64,000 nucleotides of DNA from Desulfacinum infernum DSM 9756 (GCF_900129305.1 NZ_FQVB01000004.1:62001-126000), one strand, 5' to 3'; counted from the stretch's first letter, positions 17,071-25,640 are shown. Translations and numbers: made by a program. The notes: generated by a model not told the origin, from the letters alone.

Positions 17071-18045
17071 CTACGCCCGGATCTTTTTCACGGCGGTCAC
17101 CACGTCGTCGACGCCCGGGATGTAGGCCTGCTCCAGGGGAGGCGAGAAGGGCACCGGTGTGAACGGCGCCGCCACGCGTACGATGGGACCGTCCAGGTAG
17201 TCGAAGGCCAGTTCCGCCACCTGGGCCGCAATCTCCGCTCCGAATCCGGCGTGTTTCACCGCTTCATGCACCACCACCAGTCCATGGGTCTTCTTGACCG
17301 ATTCCACGATGGTGTCCGTGTCGAAGGGAACCAGGGTTCTCGGGTCGATCACCTCCGCACTCATGCCGTCCTTGGCGAGGACGTCCGCCGCTTCCAGGGA
17401 GGTGTGAAGCATCTTGGCCGTGGCCACGATGGTCACGTCCGTCCCTTCCCGGTGCACCTGGGCTTTTCCGAAGGGCACGGTGTAGGGCTCGTCGGGAACG
17501 TCCCCCTCCAGCCCGTAGAGAAGCTTGTGTTCCAGGAAGACCACGGGGTTGTCGTCCCGGATGGCCGTGATGAGAAGTCCCTTGGCGTCGTAGGGTGTGG
17601 CGGGCATGGCCACCTTGAGGCCCGGGACATGGGCGAACCAGGCTTCAAGGCTCTGGGAGTGCTGGGCGGCGGCCCCGATCCCGGCTCCCTGCGGAGTGCG
17701 CAGCACCATGGGGATCTTGGCCTTTCCACCGAACATGTAGCGCATCTTGGCGGCCTGGTTGAAGAGCTGGTCCAGGGCGACGCCGATGAAGTCCACGAAC
17801 ATGATCTCGCACACGGGGCGAAGCCCGGCGGCGGCGGCTCCCGTGGCGGCCCCGATGATGGCGCTTTCGGTGATGGGCGTATCCTTCACCCGCTTTTCTC
17901 CGAACTGTTCATAAAGCCCTTTGGTGACTCCGAAACACCCTCCGAAGGGCCCCACGTCCTCGCCCATGATGAAGACGTCGGGATCCCGCTCCATTTCCTG
18001 CCGAAGGGCTTCGTTGATGGCCTGAAGATAGGTCTTGGTCGGCAT
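17071..18045 (-). CDS. acoB: Acetoin dehydrogenase-type 2-oxo acid dehydrogenase E1 component, beta subunit
   Basis: A 324-residue transketolase-like beta subunit. The start at 18045 is preceded by AAGGAG; an upstream ATG at 18060 overlaps that site. Motifs include VFIMGEDVGPFGGCFGVTKG, the strand ending RVKDTPITESA, EIMFVDFIGVALDQL, and the C-terminal handover domain with VIDPRTLVPFD. It works with the alpha subunit to bind thiamine diphosphate and cleave the substrate. Acetoin rather than pyruvate is inferred from the AcoX/AcoR-type neighbours. The TAG stop lies at the edge of a mini-element. Confidence 0.88.
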   Translation of the reverse strand: MPTKTYLQAINEALRQEMERDPDVFIMGEDVGPFGGCFGVTKGLYEQFGEKRVKDTPITESAIIGAATGAAAAGLRPVCEIMFVDFIGVALDQLFNQAAKMRYMFGGKAKIPMVLRTPQGAGIGAAAQHSQSLEAWFAHVPGLKVAMPATPYDAKGLLITAIRDDNPVVFLEHKLLYGLEGDVPDEPYTVPFGKAQVHREGTDVTIVATAKMLHTSLEAADVLAKDGMSAEVIDPRTLVPFDTDTIVESVKKTHGLVVVHEAVKHAGFGAEIAAQVAELAFDYLDGPIVRVAAPFTPVPFSPPLEQAYIPGVDDVVTAVKKIRA

Positions 18046-18105
18046 GGCTGTCTCCTTCAATGCGGTGTTCGTACGGTTCCTCGGGCGGCCGAGGCATGGA
18101 CCGTC

Positions 18106-19065
18106 TCAGGCGTAGACGTCTTCCAGCACCTCTTCGGGCGCGGGAAGCGGGCTTTCCTCGGCGAAGGCCACGGCCGCCTCCAGCTCCCGGGCGATGGCGT
18201 CGCGGATCTCCCGATCCTTATCTTCCGTCAGGATCCCCTGCTCCAGGAGCTTTTCCCGGAGCCTCTTGATGGGATCCTTGGCCATCCAGGACTGCACTTC
18301 CGCCTCGTCCCGGTAAGTGCAGGCGTCGCCCTCGAAATGTCCGCGCCACCGGTACGTCTTGCATTCAATGAGAGACGGGCCGTCTCCGCGCCGGGCCCGG
18401 TCCACGGCTTCGGCCACCGCTTCGTAGACCGCAACCACATCGTTTCCGTCCACCACCACGCCCGGCATGTCGTAGGCGGCGGCCCGGTCCGCGATGTCCG
18501 CCACGGCCATGGATTTACAAGTGGGGCAGGAGATGCCGTAGCCGTTGTTTTCATTGACGAACACCACCGGAAGCTTCCAGGCGCTGGCCAGGTTCATGGC
18601 TTCCTGGGTGGTGCCCTGGTTGGAAGCTCCGTCGCCGAAAAAGCAGACGGCCACCTGGTCTGTGCCGCGGTACTGGGCCGCCAGGGCCGCGCCGTTGGCG
18701 ATGGGGCCGCCGCCTCCCACGATCCCGTTGGCTCCCAGGATGCCCAGGTCCACGTCGGCGATGTGCATGGACCCGCCCTTGCCCTTGCAGTAGCCGGTCT
18801 TCTTGCCGAAGAGCTCGGCCATCATCCGCTTGAGATCCCCGCCCTTGGCGATGAGGTGCCCGTGACCGCGGTGGGTGCTGGTGATGTAGTCCTTGTCGGT
18901 GAGAACGGCGCAGGTTCCGGTGGCCACGGCCTCCTCACCGATGTAGAGGTGGACGAATCCCGGGATCTTTCCGGCGGCGAAAAACTCTTCCACCTTCGTT
19001 TCAAATTCCCGGATTCGGACCATGGTGGTGTACATCTGGATGAGTTTGTCTTCCGTAAGACTCAT
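18106..19065 (-). CDS. acoA: Acetoin dehydrogenase-type E1 component, alpha subunit
   Basis: A 319-residue thiamine-diphosphate-dependent E1-alpha. The thiamine diphosphate motif runs from GDGASNQG (about residue 145) to the ENNGYG segment. Also present are the HRGHGHLIAKGG active-site loop and the YRWRGHFEGDA phosphorylation-loop-like region. It is shorter than pyruvate dehydrogenase E1-alpha of eukaryotes and typical of acetoin/PDH E1-alpha in bacteria. Start 19065 has AGGAGG upstream. E1-beta begins 60 bases after it, so the two are co-transcribed. Confidence 0.88.
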   Translation of the reverse strand: MSLTEDKLIQMYTTMVRIREFETKVEEFFAAGKIPGFVHLYIGEEAVATGTCAVLTDKDYITSTHRGHGHLIAKGGDLKRMMAELFGKKTGYCKGKGGSMHIADVDLGILGANGIVGGGGPIANGAALAAQYRGTDQVAVCFFGDGASNQGTTQEAMNLASAWKLPVVFVNENNGYGISCPTCKSMAVADIADRAAAYDMPGVVVDGNDVVAVYEAVAEAVDRARRGDGPSLIECKTYRWRGHFEGDACTYRDEAEVQSWMAKDPIKRLREKLLEQGILTEDKDREIRDAIARELEAAVAFAEESPLPAPEEVLEDVYA

Positions 19066-19110
19066 GGTGCACCTCCTTGTGGAAAGCCGAAACCGCGGTT
19101 TCGGCTCCGT

Positions 19111-19476
19111 CTAATGGGTGTCCACGAAAACGGTGACCGCCACGTTGGCCACCACAATGGTGTCGCAGTCCTTGGCGAACCGGTCCACGCAGATGCCCGG
19201 GGCTTCCATCCCTCCCGGCACCGTGCGCACGGTCTTGAGTCCGATGGGCACCTCCCTTTTTACCGCCTCCACATCCACCCGGTCCGGGTGCGGACAGGCC
19301 ACCAGGATGTCCACATGCACCTGATCCAGGCTTTCCAGTTGGAGGATCTCCAGGAGCCCGCACAGGCAGCTGCGGCCGATGGCGTCCCGCACCGCCCGGC
19401 ACGCGGCCTTGGTCACGTCCATGCCGTGCAGGTCGACTCCCGACCCCAGTTCCACCACGAATCGTTTGCCGGCCAT
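19111..19476 (-). CDS. Lin0512-like small protein
   Basis: A 121-residue soluble protein with motifs VVELGSGVDLHGMDVTKAA, RAVRDAIGRSCLCGLLEI and TIVVANVAVTVFVDTH, recognised from memory as the Lin0512 family. Its function is not known to me. It sits between E2 (gap 16 bases) and E1-alpha (gap about 45 bases) and is clearly within the acetoin operon. The tandem cysteines (CLC) could be redox-active or bind metal. A dedicated accessory role in the dehydrogenase complex is inferred from position. Confidence 0.72.
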   Translation of the reverse strand: MAGKRFVVELGSGVDLHGMDVTKAACRAVRDAIGRSCLCGLLEILQLESLDQVHVDILVACPHPDRVDVEAVKREVPIGLKTVRTVPGGMEAPGICVDRFAKDCDTIVVANVAVTVFVDTH

Positions 19477-19492
19477 CTTCCCCTCCTTGCCT

Positions 19493-20839
19493 TCATGCGA
19501 TCATGGTGGCCGGATCTTCCAGGAAGTCGGCCAGGGCCCTCAGGAAGGTCATGGCCGGCGCCCCGTCGGTGACCCGATGATCGAAGGTGAGGCTCAAGGT
19601 CATCAGGGTGCGCACGCAGATCTCTCCCCCATGGACGGCGGGCTTTTCCACGGCCCGGCCCACGCCCAGAATGCCCGTTTCCGGGGGATTGAGGATGGGC
19701 GTGAAGCCGTCCACCCCCAGCATGCTCACGTTGGTGATGGTGAAGGTGCCGCCTTGGATCTCGTCTATGCTCAAACGCCCCTCACGGGCCTTCGCCGCCA
19801 GCTTTCGTATCTCCCGGGCCAGCTCCAGGACGCTCAGGGTTTGGGCGTTCTTCACGTTGGGCACGATGAGTCCGTCGGGGAGGGCCACGGCGATCCCCAG
19901 GTTTACATGGTCATGGACGACGATGCCGTCTTCGGTGAGCCAGGAGTTCATGATGGGCACCTTCTTGAGGGCCCGGCAGACGGCGTAGGCGATGAGGTCA
20001 TTGTAGCTCACCCGGGGAAGGTCCTGATCGGCGCATTGGAGGCGCAGGCGATCCCGGAGACGCTTGAGTTCCGTGGCGTCCACTTCCACAAAGACGCTGA
20101 GCTGCGCCGACTGGTGGAGGCTGGCCATCATGTTGTCGGCGATCACCTTGCGCATCCCCTCCAGGGGGATCACGGTGCCCGCGGCGGGCCCGGTGATCCC
20201 AGGCGCCGCCGGGGCGGCGGAACGTTCCGCCTTTCGCTTTTCCAGCGCCCTGAGAACATCGGCCTTGGTGATCTTGCCGTCGGGCCCGGTGCCTTCCACG
20301 GAGGAGAGATCCAGGCCTTCCTTTTGCGCCAGGGCTTGGGCCTGGGGGCTGATGGAAGGACCCGCTTCCGTTCTTTCCTTGTAGCGGCGCACATCCTCTT
20401 CCGTGATGCGCCCTTCCGGACCCGTGCCTTCCACCCGGCCCAGGTCCAGGCCCCATTCCTTGGCCAGGCGCCGGGCGATGGGGGTGGCCCGCACGAAAGA
20501 ACCACGGGCCTCGCCGCTCTCCTTCTCCTTGCGTGCCTCCCGGGCTGCCGCGTCCGGTTCGGACTGCAAGGAAGGCCCCTCCCGCCGTTCCGGTTCCTCG
20601 CCTTCCCGGGCGATGACCGCCACCACGGTCTTCACGGGAACCGTCTCGCCGGCGGGAACCAGGATCTGAAAAAGAATGCCGGTGGCGGGCGCTTCCACGG
20701 AATTGGTGATCTTGCTCGTTTCCACCTCAAAGAGCGGCTCGCCCTGGGCCACCGGATCCCCTTCGGCCTTGAACCAGCGGGTGATTTTGCCCTCCGTCAT
20801 GGTCAGCCCCCATTTGGGCATCAATACATCCACAGCCAC
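19493..20839 (-). CDS. acoC: Dihydrolipoamide acyltransferase E2 with two tandem E1/E3-binding domains
   Basis: A 448-residue E2. The GTG at 20839 is preceded by AAAGGAGG, and upstream sequence in frame does not resemble E2. The single lipoyl domain spans 3-75 with lipoyl Lys43 in VETSKITN. A charged linker follows, then two peripheral subunit-binding domains: about 125-162 ([18 protein letters not shown]...EGRITEEDV) and about 170-207 ([18 protein letters not shown]...GKITKADV). The catalytic domain ends with [11 protein letters not shown], containing the acyltransferase His-Asp motif. Most E2 proteins have one binding domain, so the tandem pair is unusual. The first gene of the operon, it lies downstream of a sigma-54 promoter. 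No E3 gene is in the window. Confidence 0.9.
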   Translation of the reverse strand: MAVDVLMPKWGLTMTEGKITRWFKAEGDPVAQGEPLFEVETSKITNSVEAPATGILFQILVPAGETVPVKTVVAVIAREGEEPERREGPSLQSEPDAAAREARKEKESGEARGSFVRATPIARRLAKEWGLDLGRVEGTGPEGRITEEDVRRYKERTEAGPSISPQAQALAQKEGLDLSSVEGTGPDGKITKADVLRALEKRKAERSAAPAAPGITGPAAGTVIPLEGMRKVIADNMMASLHQSAQLSVFVEVDATELKRLRDRLRLQCADQDLPRVSYNDLIAYAVCRALKKVPIMNSWLTEDGIVVHDHVNLGIAVALPDGLIVPNVKNAQTLSVLELAREIRKLAAKAREGRLSIDEIQGGTFTITNVSMLGVDGFTPILNPPETGILGVGRAVEKPAVHGGEICVRTLMTLSLTFDHRVTDGAPAMTFLRALADFLEDPATMIA

Positions 20840-20963
20840 TTGGTTCCTCCTTTCGCGGTCCAAAGTCCGGAAACACTGCCTGAGATTTCCTCGTTTCCCC
20901 GTCGGAAAGGTGCATGCGCATCCGTCTTGTGCGGGTTGCGGATTCGCTGCGTCTTCAAGAGAG

Positions 20964-20978
20964 GCAAGAGAAGTGCCA
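20964..20978 (-). promoter_or_regulatory. Sigma-54 (-24/-12) promoter of the acetoin dehydrogenase operon
   Basis: Read on the minus strand, the site is TGGCAC-TTCTC-TTGC, an exact match to the core sigma-54 consensus TGGCAC-N5-TTGC. It lies about 125 bases upstream of the acoC GTG. The divergent gene encodes a sigma-54 activator, so this is very likely its target promoter. The rest of 20840-21195 contains a small CCACC-AAGTC-GGTGG hairpin (21058-21072), a possible but unsupported activator site. Confidence 0.88.
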
Positions 20979-21195
20979 CGCCAGGGAACCAATGAGCTCC
21001 AATGTTTCTCGAGGAGGGTGGAGGCCTGTGTTCCATTTTCGAACAGCCCCCTCCCATCCACCAAGTCGGTGGTTGCATTACCCGCCAAGAGCGGCATATG
21101 ATCCATCAGTTTCACGTGCGCGGCCCATGGTGGCTCTTGGCGGAAGGGACCTGTGCGGTCCAGCCTTTCCACTCACCTCCAATCAGGGGGGTGCC

Positions 21196-23229
21196 ATGTA
21201 CGAACTGGTCTGGAAGGACTCGCGTTTTCAGCTCGTGCGTTCTCGGCAGCCGGGTGCGGGAGGCCGAAACCCCGATTCCCTGACATGCAGTCTATCCCAC
21301 GGCGACATGGATCTCCAAGCCTGGAGGGACTATGTCCTGCGCGGGCGGTCCCACGACGCCCTGAGGGACGTGATCCGGCGCTCGTGGTCCAGGTGTCGGG
21401 AAAGCGGGGTGGATCCGGGGCAGGAAAAGTGCTGGGACATCCGGGACGAAAGGGAACTGGGCGAAGAGTACCGACTTCTCCGGGAACTCACCCTGGACGT
21501 GCAAACGGAGATCTACAGCCTCATCCGGAGCCAGGGCCTTCTGGTCACGGTGTCGGAACGGCGGGGTTACCTGCTGGCCATGTTCGGCGATGTGAAGGCC
21601 CTGCGTGCGGCGGACCGGCTCAACTTCGGTCCGGGGGCCAACTGGTCCGAGGGCAGCGTGGGAACCAACGCCATCGGGACCGCCTTGACGTGCGGGCATC
21701 CTCTAAGGGTTCAGGGGCCGGAGCACTACTGCGAAAGCCACCACGGCTGGGTCTGCACGGCGGCCCCCATTTTCGGATGGGACGGCAAACCCTTGGCCGT
21801 GGTGGATATTTCGGGCCCCCTGGATTCCGATCACAGCCGGACGTTGGAGCTGGCCATGTACGGTGCGCGGCTGATCGAAAGCCGCCTTTACAGGATGCAG
21901 GCGGCCCAGCAGCTTTTTCAGGGATCGGAGGTGCTTCACACCCTTTTCCAGTCCCAGTTGGCCGGGCTGATCTACGTGGATCCCAACGGGCGGATCCTGG
22001 ACGCCAACGCGGCGGCCGCAGCACTGCTGGGGGTCTCCCGGACAAGGCTTCGCGGGGGGAGAATCCAGCGTCTTTTCGATATGAGTCCCGTGGCGGCAGC
22101 CCTCCGGGGGGGCGTTTCGGGGGGATCTCCGCAGGGAATTTCGGTGAGATGTCTGGTCCATGAACGCCTTTCGGCCACGGCCCATCCCGTGGTGAGCCCC
22201 AACCGGGCGCTCATGGGCACCCTGGTGGTCCTTTCCGAATCGAAACCGGCCCCATGGACCGTTTCCAAGCCTCCTTCGGCTCAGGATCCCTTCGTGAAGG
22301 TGTTGGGGAGAAGCCAGGCGCTCCAGGAGGCGCTCAATCTGGCGCGCCGCGTGGCCGAATCGGACACCACGGTGCTCCTGGTGGGGGAGAGCGGTACGGG
22401 AAAGGAGGTCCTCGCCCGCGCCATCCACGAAGCCAGCTCGCGCAAGAAAGGGCCGTTCGTAGCGGTCAACTGCGGCGCCATCCCATCGGGCCTCATTCAG
22501 AGCGTTCTTTTCGGCTATGTGGAAGGCGCCTTTACGGGGGCGCGGCGAGGGGGAAGTCCCGGAAAGTTCGAACAGGCCTCGGGCGGCACGCTCTTTCTCG
22601 ACGAGATCGCCGAAATGCCCCTGGACATGCAGGTCAACCTCCTGCGGGTGTTGGAAGAGGGGCAGATCTGCCGCGTGGGGGGCACTCGGGCAGTTCCGAT
22701 GGATGTTCGGATTCTTGCTGCCACCCACCGGGACCTGGAAGATCGCGTTCGCCAGGGGCTCTTCCGCGAGGACCTCTTCTATCGACTCAACGTGGTTCGC
22801 ATCGTCCTCCCGCCCCTGCGGGAAAGGGACGAGGACATCCTGATTCTGGCGCGGCACTTCATCGACACCATTTCCCGGAAGCTCCATCGAACAATCCGAT
22901 TCGTCTCCCCCGACTTTTACGGGGCGCTCCTGGCCCACCGGTGGCCGGGCAACGTGCGGGAACTCCGGCATGCCATCGAAGCGGCCATCGCCCTCATGCC
23001 CGGGGACGTCCTGGGGCCTGAGAGCCTTCCCGATCGCGTGCGAAACCTCCCCGAGCGGCGACCCGTCCCGGCCCCCGATTCCCAGGAATTCAACCTGAAA
23101 AAGGTGGAGGCGGAGACGATCCGGCGTGCCTATGCGCACTTCAAGGGCAACATTACGGAGACGGCCCGGGCCCTGGGAATCGGCCGAAATACGCTTTATG
23201 TGAAATTGAGGAAGCTGAAGATCCTGTGA
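21196..23229 (+). CDS. acoR: Sigma-54-dependent transcriptional activator, AcoR type
   Basis: A 677-residue activator. The ATG at 21196 follows a G-rich site (AGGGGGG); the frame extends upstream to 20914 but would cover the divergent promoter. The N-terminal part (about 50-230) is GAF-like with the GSVGTNAIGTALTCG segment typical of AcoR. A PAS domain follows (about 250-330). The AAA+ domain has Walker A GESGTGKE near 396, the sigma-54 contact loop GAFTGA near 444 and GGTLFLDEIAEM. The C-terminal Fis-type helix-turn-helix is NITETARALGIGRNTLYVKL. It is divergent from the acetoin operon and presumably switches it on when acetoin or a related ligand is sensed. Confidence 0.92.
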   Translation: MYELVWKDSRFQLVRSRQPGAGGRNPDSLTCSLSHGDMDLQAWRDYVLRGRSHDALRDVIRRSWSRCRESGVDPGQEKCWDIRDERELGEEYRLLRELTLDVQTEIYSLIRSQGLLVTVSERRGYLLAMFGDVKALRAADRLNFGPGANWSEGSVGTNAIGTALTCGHPLRVQGPEHYCESHHGWVCTAAPIFGWDGKPLAVVDISGPLDSDHSRTLELAMYGARLIESRLYRMQAAQQLFQGSEVLHTLFQSQLAGLIYVDPNGRILDANAAAAALLGVSRTRLRGGRIQRLFDMSPVAAALRGGVSGGSPQGISVRCLVHERLSATAHPVVSPNRALMGTLVVLSESKPAPWTVSKPPSAQDPFVKVLGRSQALQEALNLARRVAESDTTVLLVGESGTGKEVLARAIHEASSRKKGPFVAVNCGAIPSGLIQSVLFGYVEGAFTGARRGGSPGKFEQASGGTLFLDEIAEMPLDMQVNLLRVLEEGQICRVGGTRAVPMDVRILAATHRDLEDRVRQGLFREDLFYRLNVVRIVLPPLRERDEDILILARHFIDTISRKLHRTIRFVSPDFYGALLAHRWPGNVRELRHAIEAAIALMPGDVLGPESLPDRVRNLPERRPVPAPDSQEFNLKKVEAETIRRAYAHFKGNITETARALGIGRNTLYVKLRKLKIL

Positions 23230-23325
23230 TGAAAGTCCCGTATCGCCCCTTGACATCTTTTCTTTAGGTCTCATCTGCTGGGTATGGAGTCAAAGGTGTC
23301 ATCAGATTTGAATAGGGAGGGCATC

Positions 23326-23778
23326 ATGAGAAGATCGATTGCGTTCATGGCGTTGGTAGTGTTTTCCGCCGCGTTTCATTGCTCGGTCGCCTTCGCTCAC
23401 TGCGAAGTGCCCTGCGGGATCTACGACGATGTCTTGCGGGTGAAGCTCATCGCCGAGCACGCGGACACCATTGAAAAATCCATGAAGCAGATTGAAACGC
23501 TGCGCAAGGAAAGCCCGGTGAATTTCAATCAGCTGGTGCGATGGATTTCCAACAAGGAAGAACATGCGAGCCAACTCCAGCATATCGTTTCCCAGTACTT
23601 CATGACTCAGCGGATCAAGCCGGACCAGGAGAAGTATCTGGAGAAGCTTGCGGTGCTGCACAAGATCCTGCTGGCTGCCATGAAATGCAAGCAGACCACC
23701 GAGCTTTCCCACGTGAACGCGTTGAGAGCGCTCTTAAAGGAGTTTGAGGTGCTTTATTTCGGGCACAGCGTCCAGTGA
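23326..23778 (+). CDS. sodN: Nickel superoxide dismutase with Sec signal peptide
   Basis: A 150-residue precursor. The ATG at 23326 follows AGGGAGGG. Residues 1-24 form a standard signal peptide ending AFA. Cleavage would expose the mature N-terminus HCEVPCGIY, which carries the complete nickel hook of Ni-SOD: His1, Cys2, Pro5, Cys6, Gly7 and Tyr9. The remaining roughly 117 residues are helical, as in the four-helix Ni-SOD bundle. In Streptomyces a short propeptide is removed by SodX. Here signal peptidase could do both export and hook maturation, giving a periplasmic enzyme that disproportionates superoxide. No sodX-like gene is adjacent. It stands alone, oriented away from acoR. Confidence 0.92.
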   Translation: MRRSIAFMALVVFSAAFHCSVAFAHCEVPCGIYDDVLRVKLIAEHADTIEKSMKQIETLRKESPVNFNQLVRWISNKEEHASQLQHIVSQYFMTQRIKPDQEKYLEKLAVLHKILLAAMKCKQTTELSHVNALRALLKEFEVLYFGHSVQ

Positions 23779-23821
23779 TGGGAAAACTCGAATCGGTGCA
23801 AGTCGAAAGTGGCCCCAAAGA

Positions 23822-24178
23822 TCAGCAGGAACAGCCGGAGGCGGGGGTCACGTCGCAATAGACGTTGAGAAGCGCGATGCCCACCGCCTGCTTCCTGTGC
23901 CTTCGCGTCCCCCAAAGGGGCCAGCGGTGCATGGCCTGCAGCGTACGCTTGAGGTGCTCGTGGAAGTAGTGGGCCCGCTCGAACTCACCGTAGGATCGGC
24001 CCGTCACGGGGTCCCGCACGGGATACCAGGCGGGCACCCAACCCTCCACGTTCTCTTCGAAGGCGTCCCACACGGCGTAGGGATCCACGTGGAAGGGGAC
24101 GGTTTCCCAGCACAGATCCGGAAGCGGAAGACCAGGGTCCAGGAATTCTTCCAGCAAAGGGTCCGGACGGCGGCTCAT
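23822..24178 (-). CDS. Small protein of unknown function, coupled to the HD-ureohydrolase gene
   Basis: A 118-residue soluble protein, rich in Trp, Tyr and His, with no signal peptide. Visible features are WDAFEENVEGWVPAWYPV, an RAHYFHEHLKR helix, RRHRKQAVGIALLNVYCDV, and a C-terminal SGCSC tail that could bind metal. Its ATG overlaps the stop of the upstream fusion gene by four bases, so the two are translationally coupled. I do not recognise the family. Confidence 0.6.
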   Translation of the reverse strand: MSRRPDPLLEEFLDPGLPLPDLCWETVPFHVDPYAVWDAFEENVEGWVPAWYPVRDPVTGRSYGEFERAHYFHEHLKRTLQAMHRWPLWGTRRHRKQAVGIALLNVYCDVTPASGCSC

Positions 24179-25584
24179 GGATCCTCCTTTCGGCGGAGCA
24201 TGCGGGCGAGGATCTCCTTGAAGAGTTTCGCTCCCAGGGCGGCTGTAATGCCCGACGGGTCCCGTTCGGGGTTGATCTCCACCAGGTCCGCTCCCACCAG
24301 CCGCCCGCGCAGCCCGTTCACGAGGCGCAGGACCTGCCGGGTGGAAAGTCCCCCGGGTTCAGGGTGGGAAACGCCCGGAGCATAGGCCGGATCCAGGCAG
24401 TCCACGTCCAGGGAAAGGTAGACGGGGCCGTCGAATTCCAGATCGCCCGTCCCGTTCCAGCGGTCCATGGAAAGGACTTCCACGCCGAAGCGTTCCGCCA
24501 CCTTTCTTTGCTCCTCGTTCATGGTGCGAACGCCCACCTGGACGAGCCTTCGGGCCAGGCCTTCCTCCAGGATGCGTGCAAAGGGGGAACCGTGGCTCAT
24601 GGGGTTGCCGTCCAAAGCCGGATAAAGATCCGGGTGTGCGTCCAGGTGGAGGATATTCAAGGGGCCGTGGCGGGCGGCCACGGCGCGCACCACGGGCACG
24701 GTGATGGAGTGATCGCCTCCCAGAGCCAGAACGGCGCCGCCCAGTTTCAGGATCCCGTCCACGGCCCGTTGGACCTTTTCCACCATGCTTTCCGTGCCTG
24801 AAAAGGAAAGGTCTCCCGCGTCGGCCCATTGGTCGTTGCGGTCCAGGGCCAGACCGCATTCGGCCGTGAGATTCATGGATCCCGAACGGAGGGCCTCCCG
24901 GATGCGCCCGGGAGCCAGGGCGGGACCCCGCCGGTGGGAGGAATTGGCGTCGAAGGGAACGCCCAGCACGGTGACCCGGGCGGCCAGCCGCCGGAGGCGT
25001 TCCACGAGAGCCCCGAGTTCACGAACCAGGTGGGGATGGAGGTTGCGGCATTGCAACCTTTGGAGCAAGGACCGGTAATACCAGAGCGTTCCCGATCGGC
25101 CCCCGCGGAAGCGGTCCCAGACGCCGGGGCCTTCCCGTTCCAGATCCTCCGCGATGGTACGGGCGTTGTGGATCTTGTCGGCCAGGGTGATGAGAAGGGC
25201 GTCGGCCGAAGCTGTTTCCAGGTGCTGCAGGTAGGCCTCTTTCCGTTCCCGCCAGGGGGGCTTGGGCGATTCCAGGCAGTCCGAGCAGGCCCATACGAGT
25301 GAGGCCACACGGTCGCCCAACCGGGTGCGGATCACCTCCAGGGTGGCTTCCCCTCCCTGGTCTTCCACGGCGTCGTGGAGGAGCGCCGCCACGGCAACAT
25401 CCTCGTCGCCGCCGTTTTCCAGCACCATGGCGGCCACGGCCAGCAGATGGGATAGGTATGGAACTCCGGAGCCCTTTCGCACCTGACGGCTGTGATAATC
25501 GAAGGCCGTGGCGAGGGCCTCGCGGAACCTGGGGGAAAGGCCGACGGGCGGCTGAGTACGATGTCTCTTGTGCACATCTTCCAT
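24175..25584 (-). CDS. Fusion: MESH1-type HD hydrolase plus agmatinase/arginase-family ureohydrolase
   Basis: One uninterrupted 469-residue frame. Residues 15-200 form an HD domain of the SpoT/MESH1 hydrolase type with the full metal-ligand set: His31, His46, HisAsp70-71 (LLHDAVED) and Asp136 (LADKIHN). No synthetase, TGS or ACT domain is present. Residues about 203-469 form a ureohydrolase with all manganese ligands: His292 (GGDHS), Asp315/His317/Asp319 (LDAHPD) and Asp393/Asp395 (SLDVDCLDPA), plus SHGSPF and VEINPERD. Both halves therefore look catalytically competent. The substrates could be ppGpp or a related nucleotide for the HD part, and agmatine or another guanidino compound for the other; neither is proven. 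I know of no standard protein with this architecture. The 118-residue gene downstream overlaps it. Confidence 0.85.
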   Translation of the reverse strand: MEDVHKRHRTQPPVGLSPRFREALATAFDYHSRQVRKGSGVPYLSHLLAVAAMVLENGGDEDVAVAALLHDAVEDQGGEATLEVIRTRLGDRVASLVWACSDCLESPKPPWRERKEAYLQHLETASADALLITLADKIHNARTIAEDLEREGPGVWDRFRGGRSGTLWYYRSLLQRLQCRNLHPHLVRELGALVERLRRLAARVTVLGVPFDANSSHRRGPALAPGRIREALRSGSMNLTAECGLALDRNDQWADAGDLSFSGTESMVEKVQRAVDGILKLGGAVLALGGDHSITVPVVRAVAARHGPLNILHLDAHPDLYPALDGNPMSHGSPFARILEEGLARRLVQVGVRTMNEEQRKVAERFGVEVLSMDRWNGTGDLEFDGPVYLSLDVDCLDPAYAPGVSHPEPGGLSTRQVLRLVNGLRGRLVGADLVEINPERDPSGITAALGAKLFKEILARMLRRKEDP

Positions 25585-25640
25585 TTTCTATGCCCTTCCA
25601 GTCATGGCGCTTCTTGCGCCGCTCCCACACACCGGTCATT

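Noticed and set aside
17032-19572. 846-codon open frame on the plus strand across the E1 genes
   Set aside because: Antisense to acoA, acoB and the Lin0512-like gene, all with strong motifs; a GC-rich codon-bias artefact.
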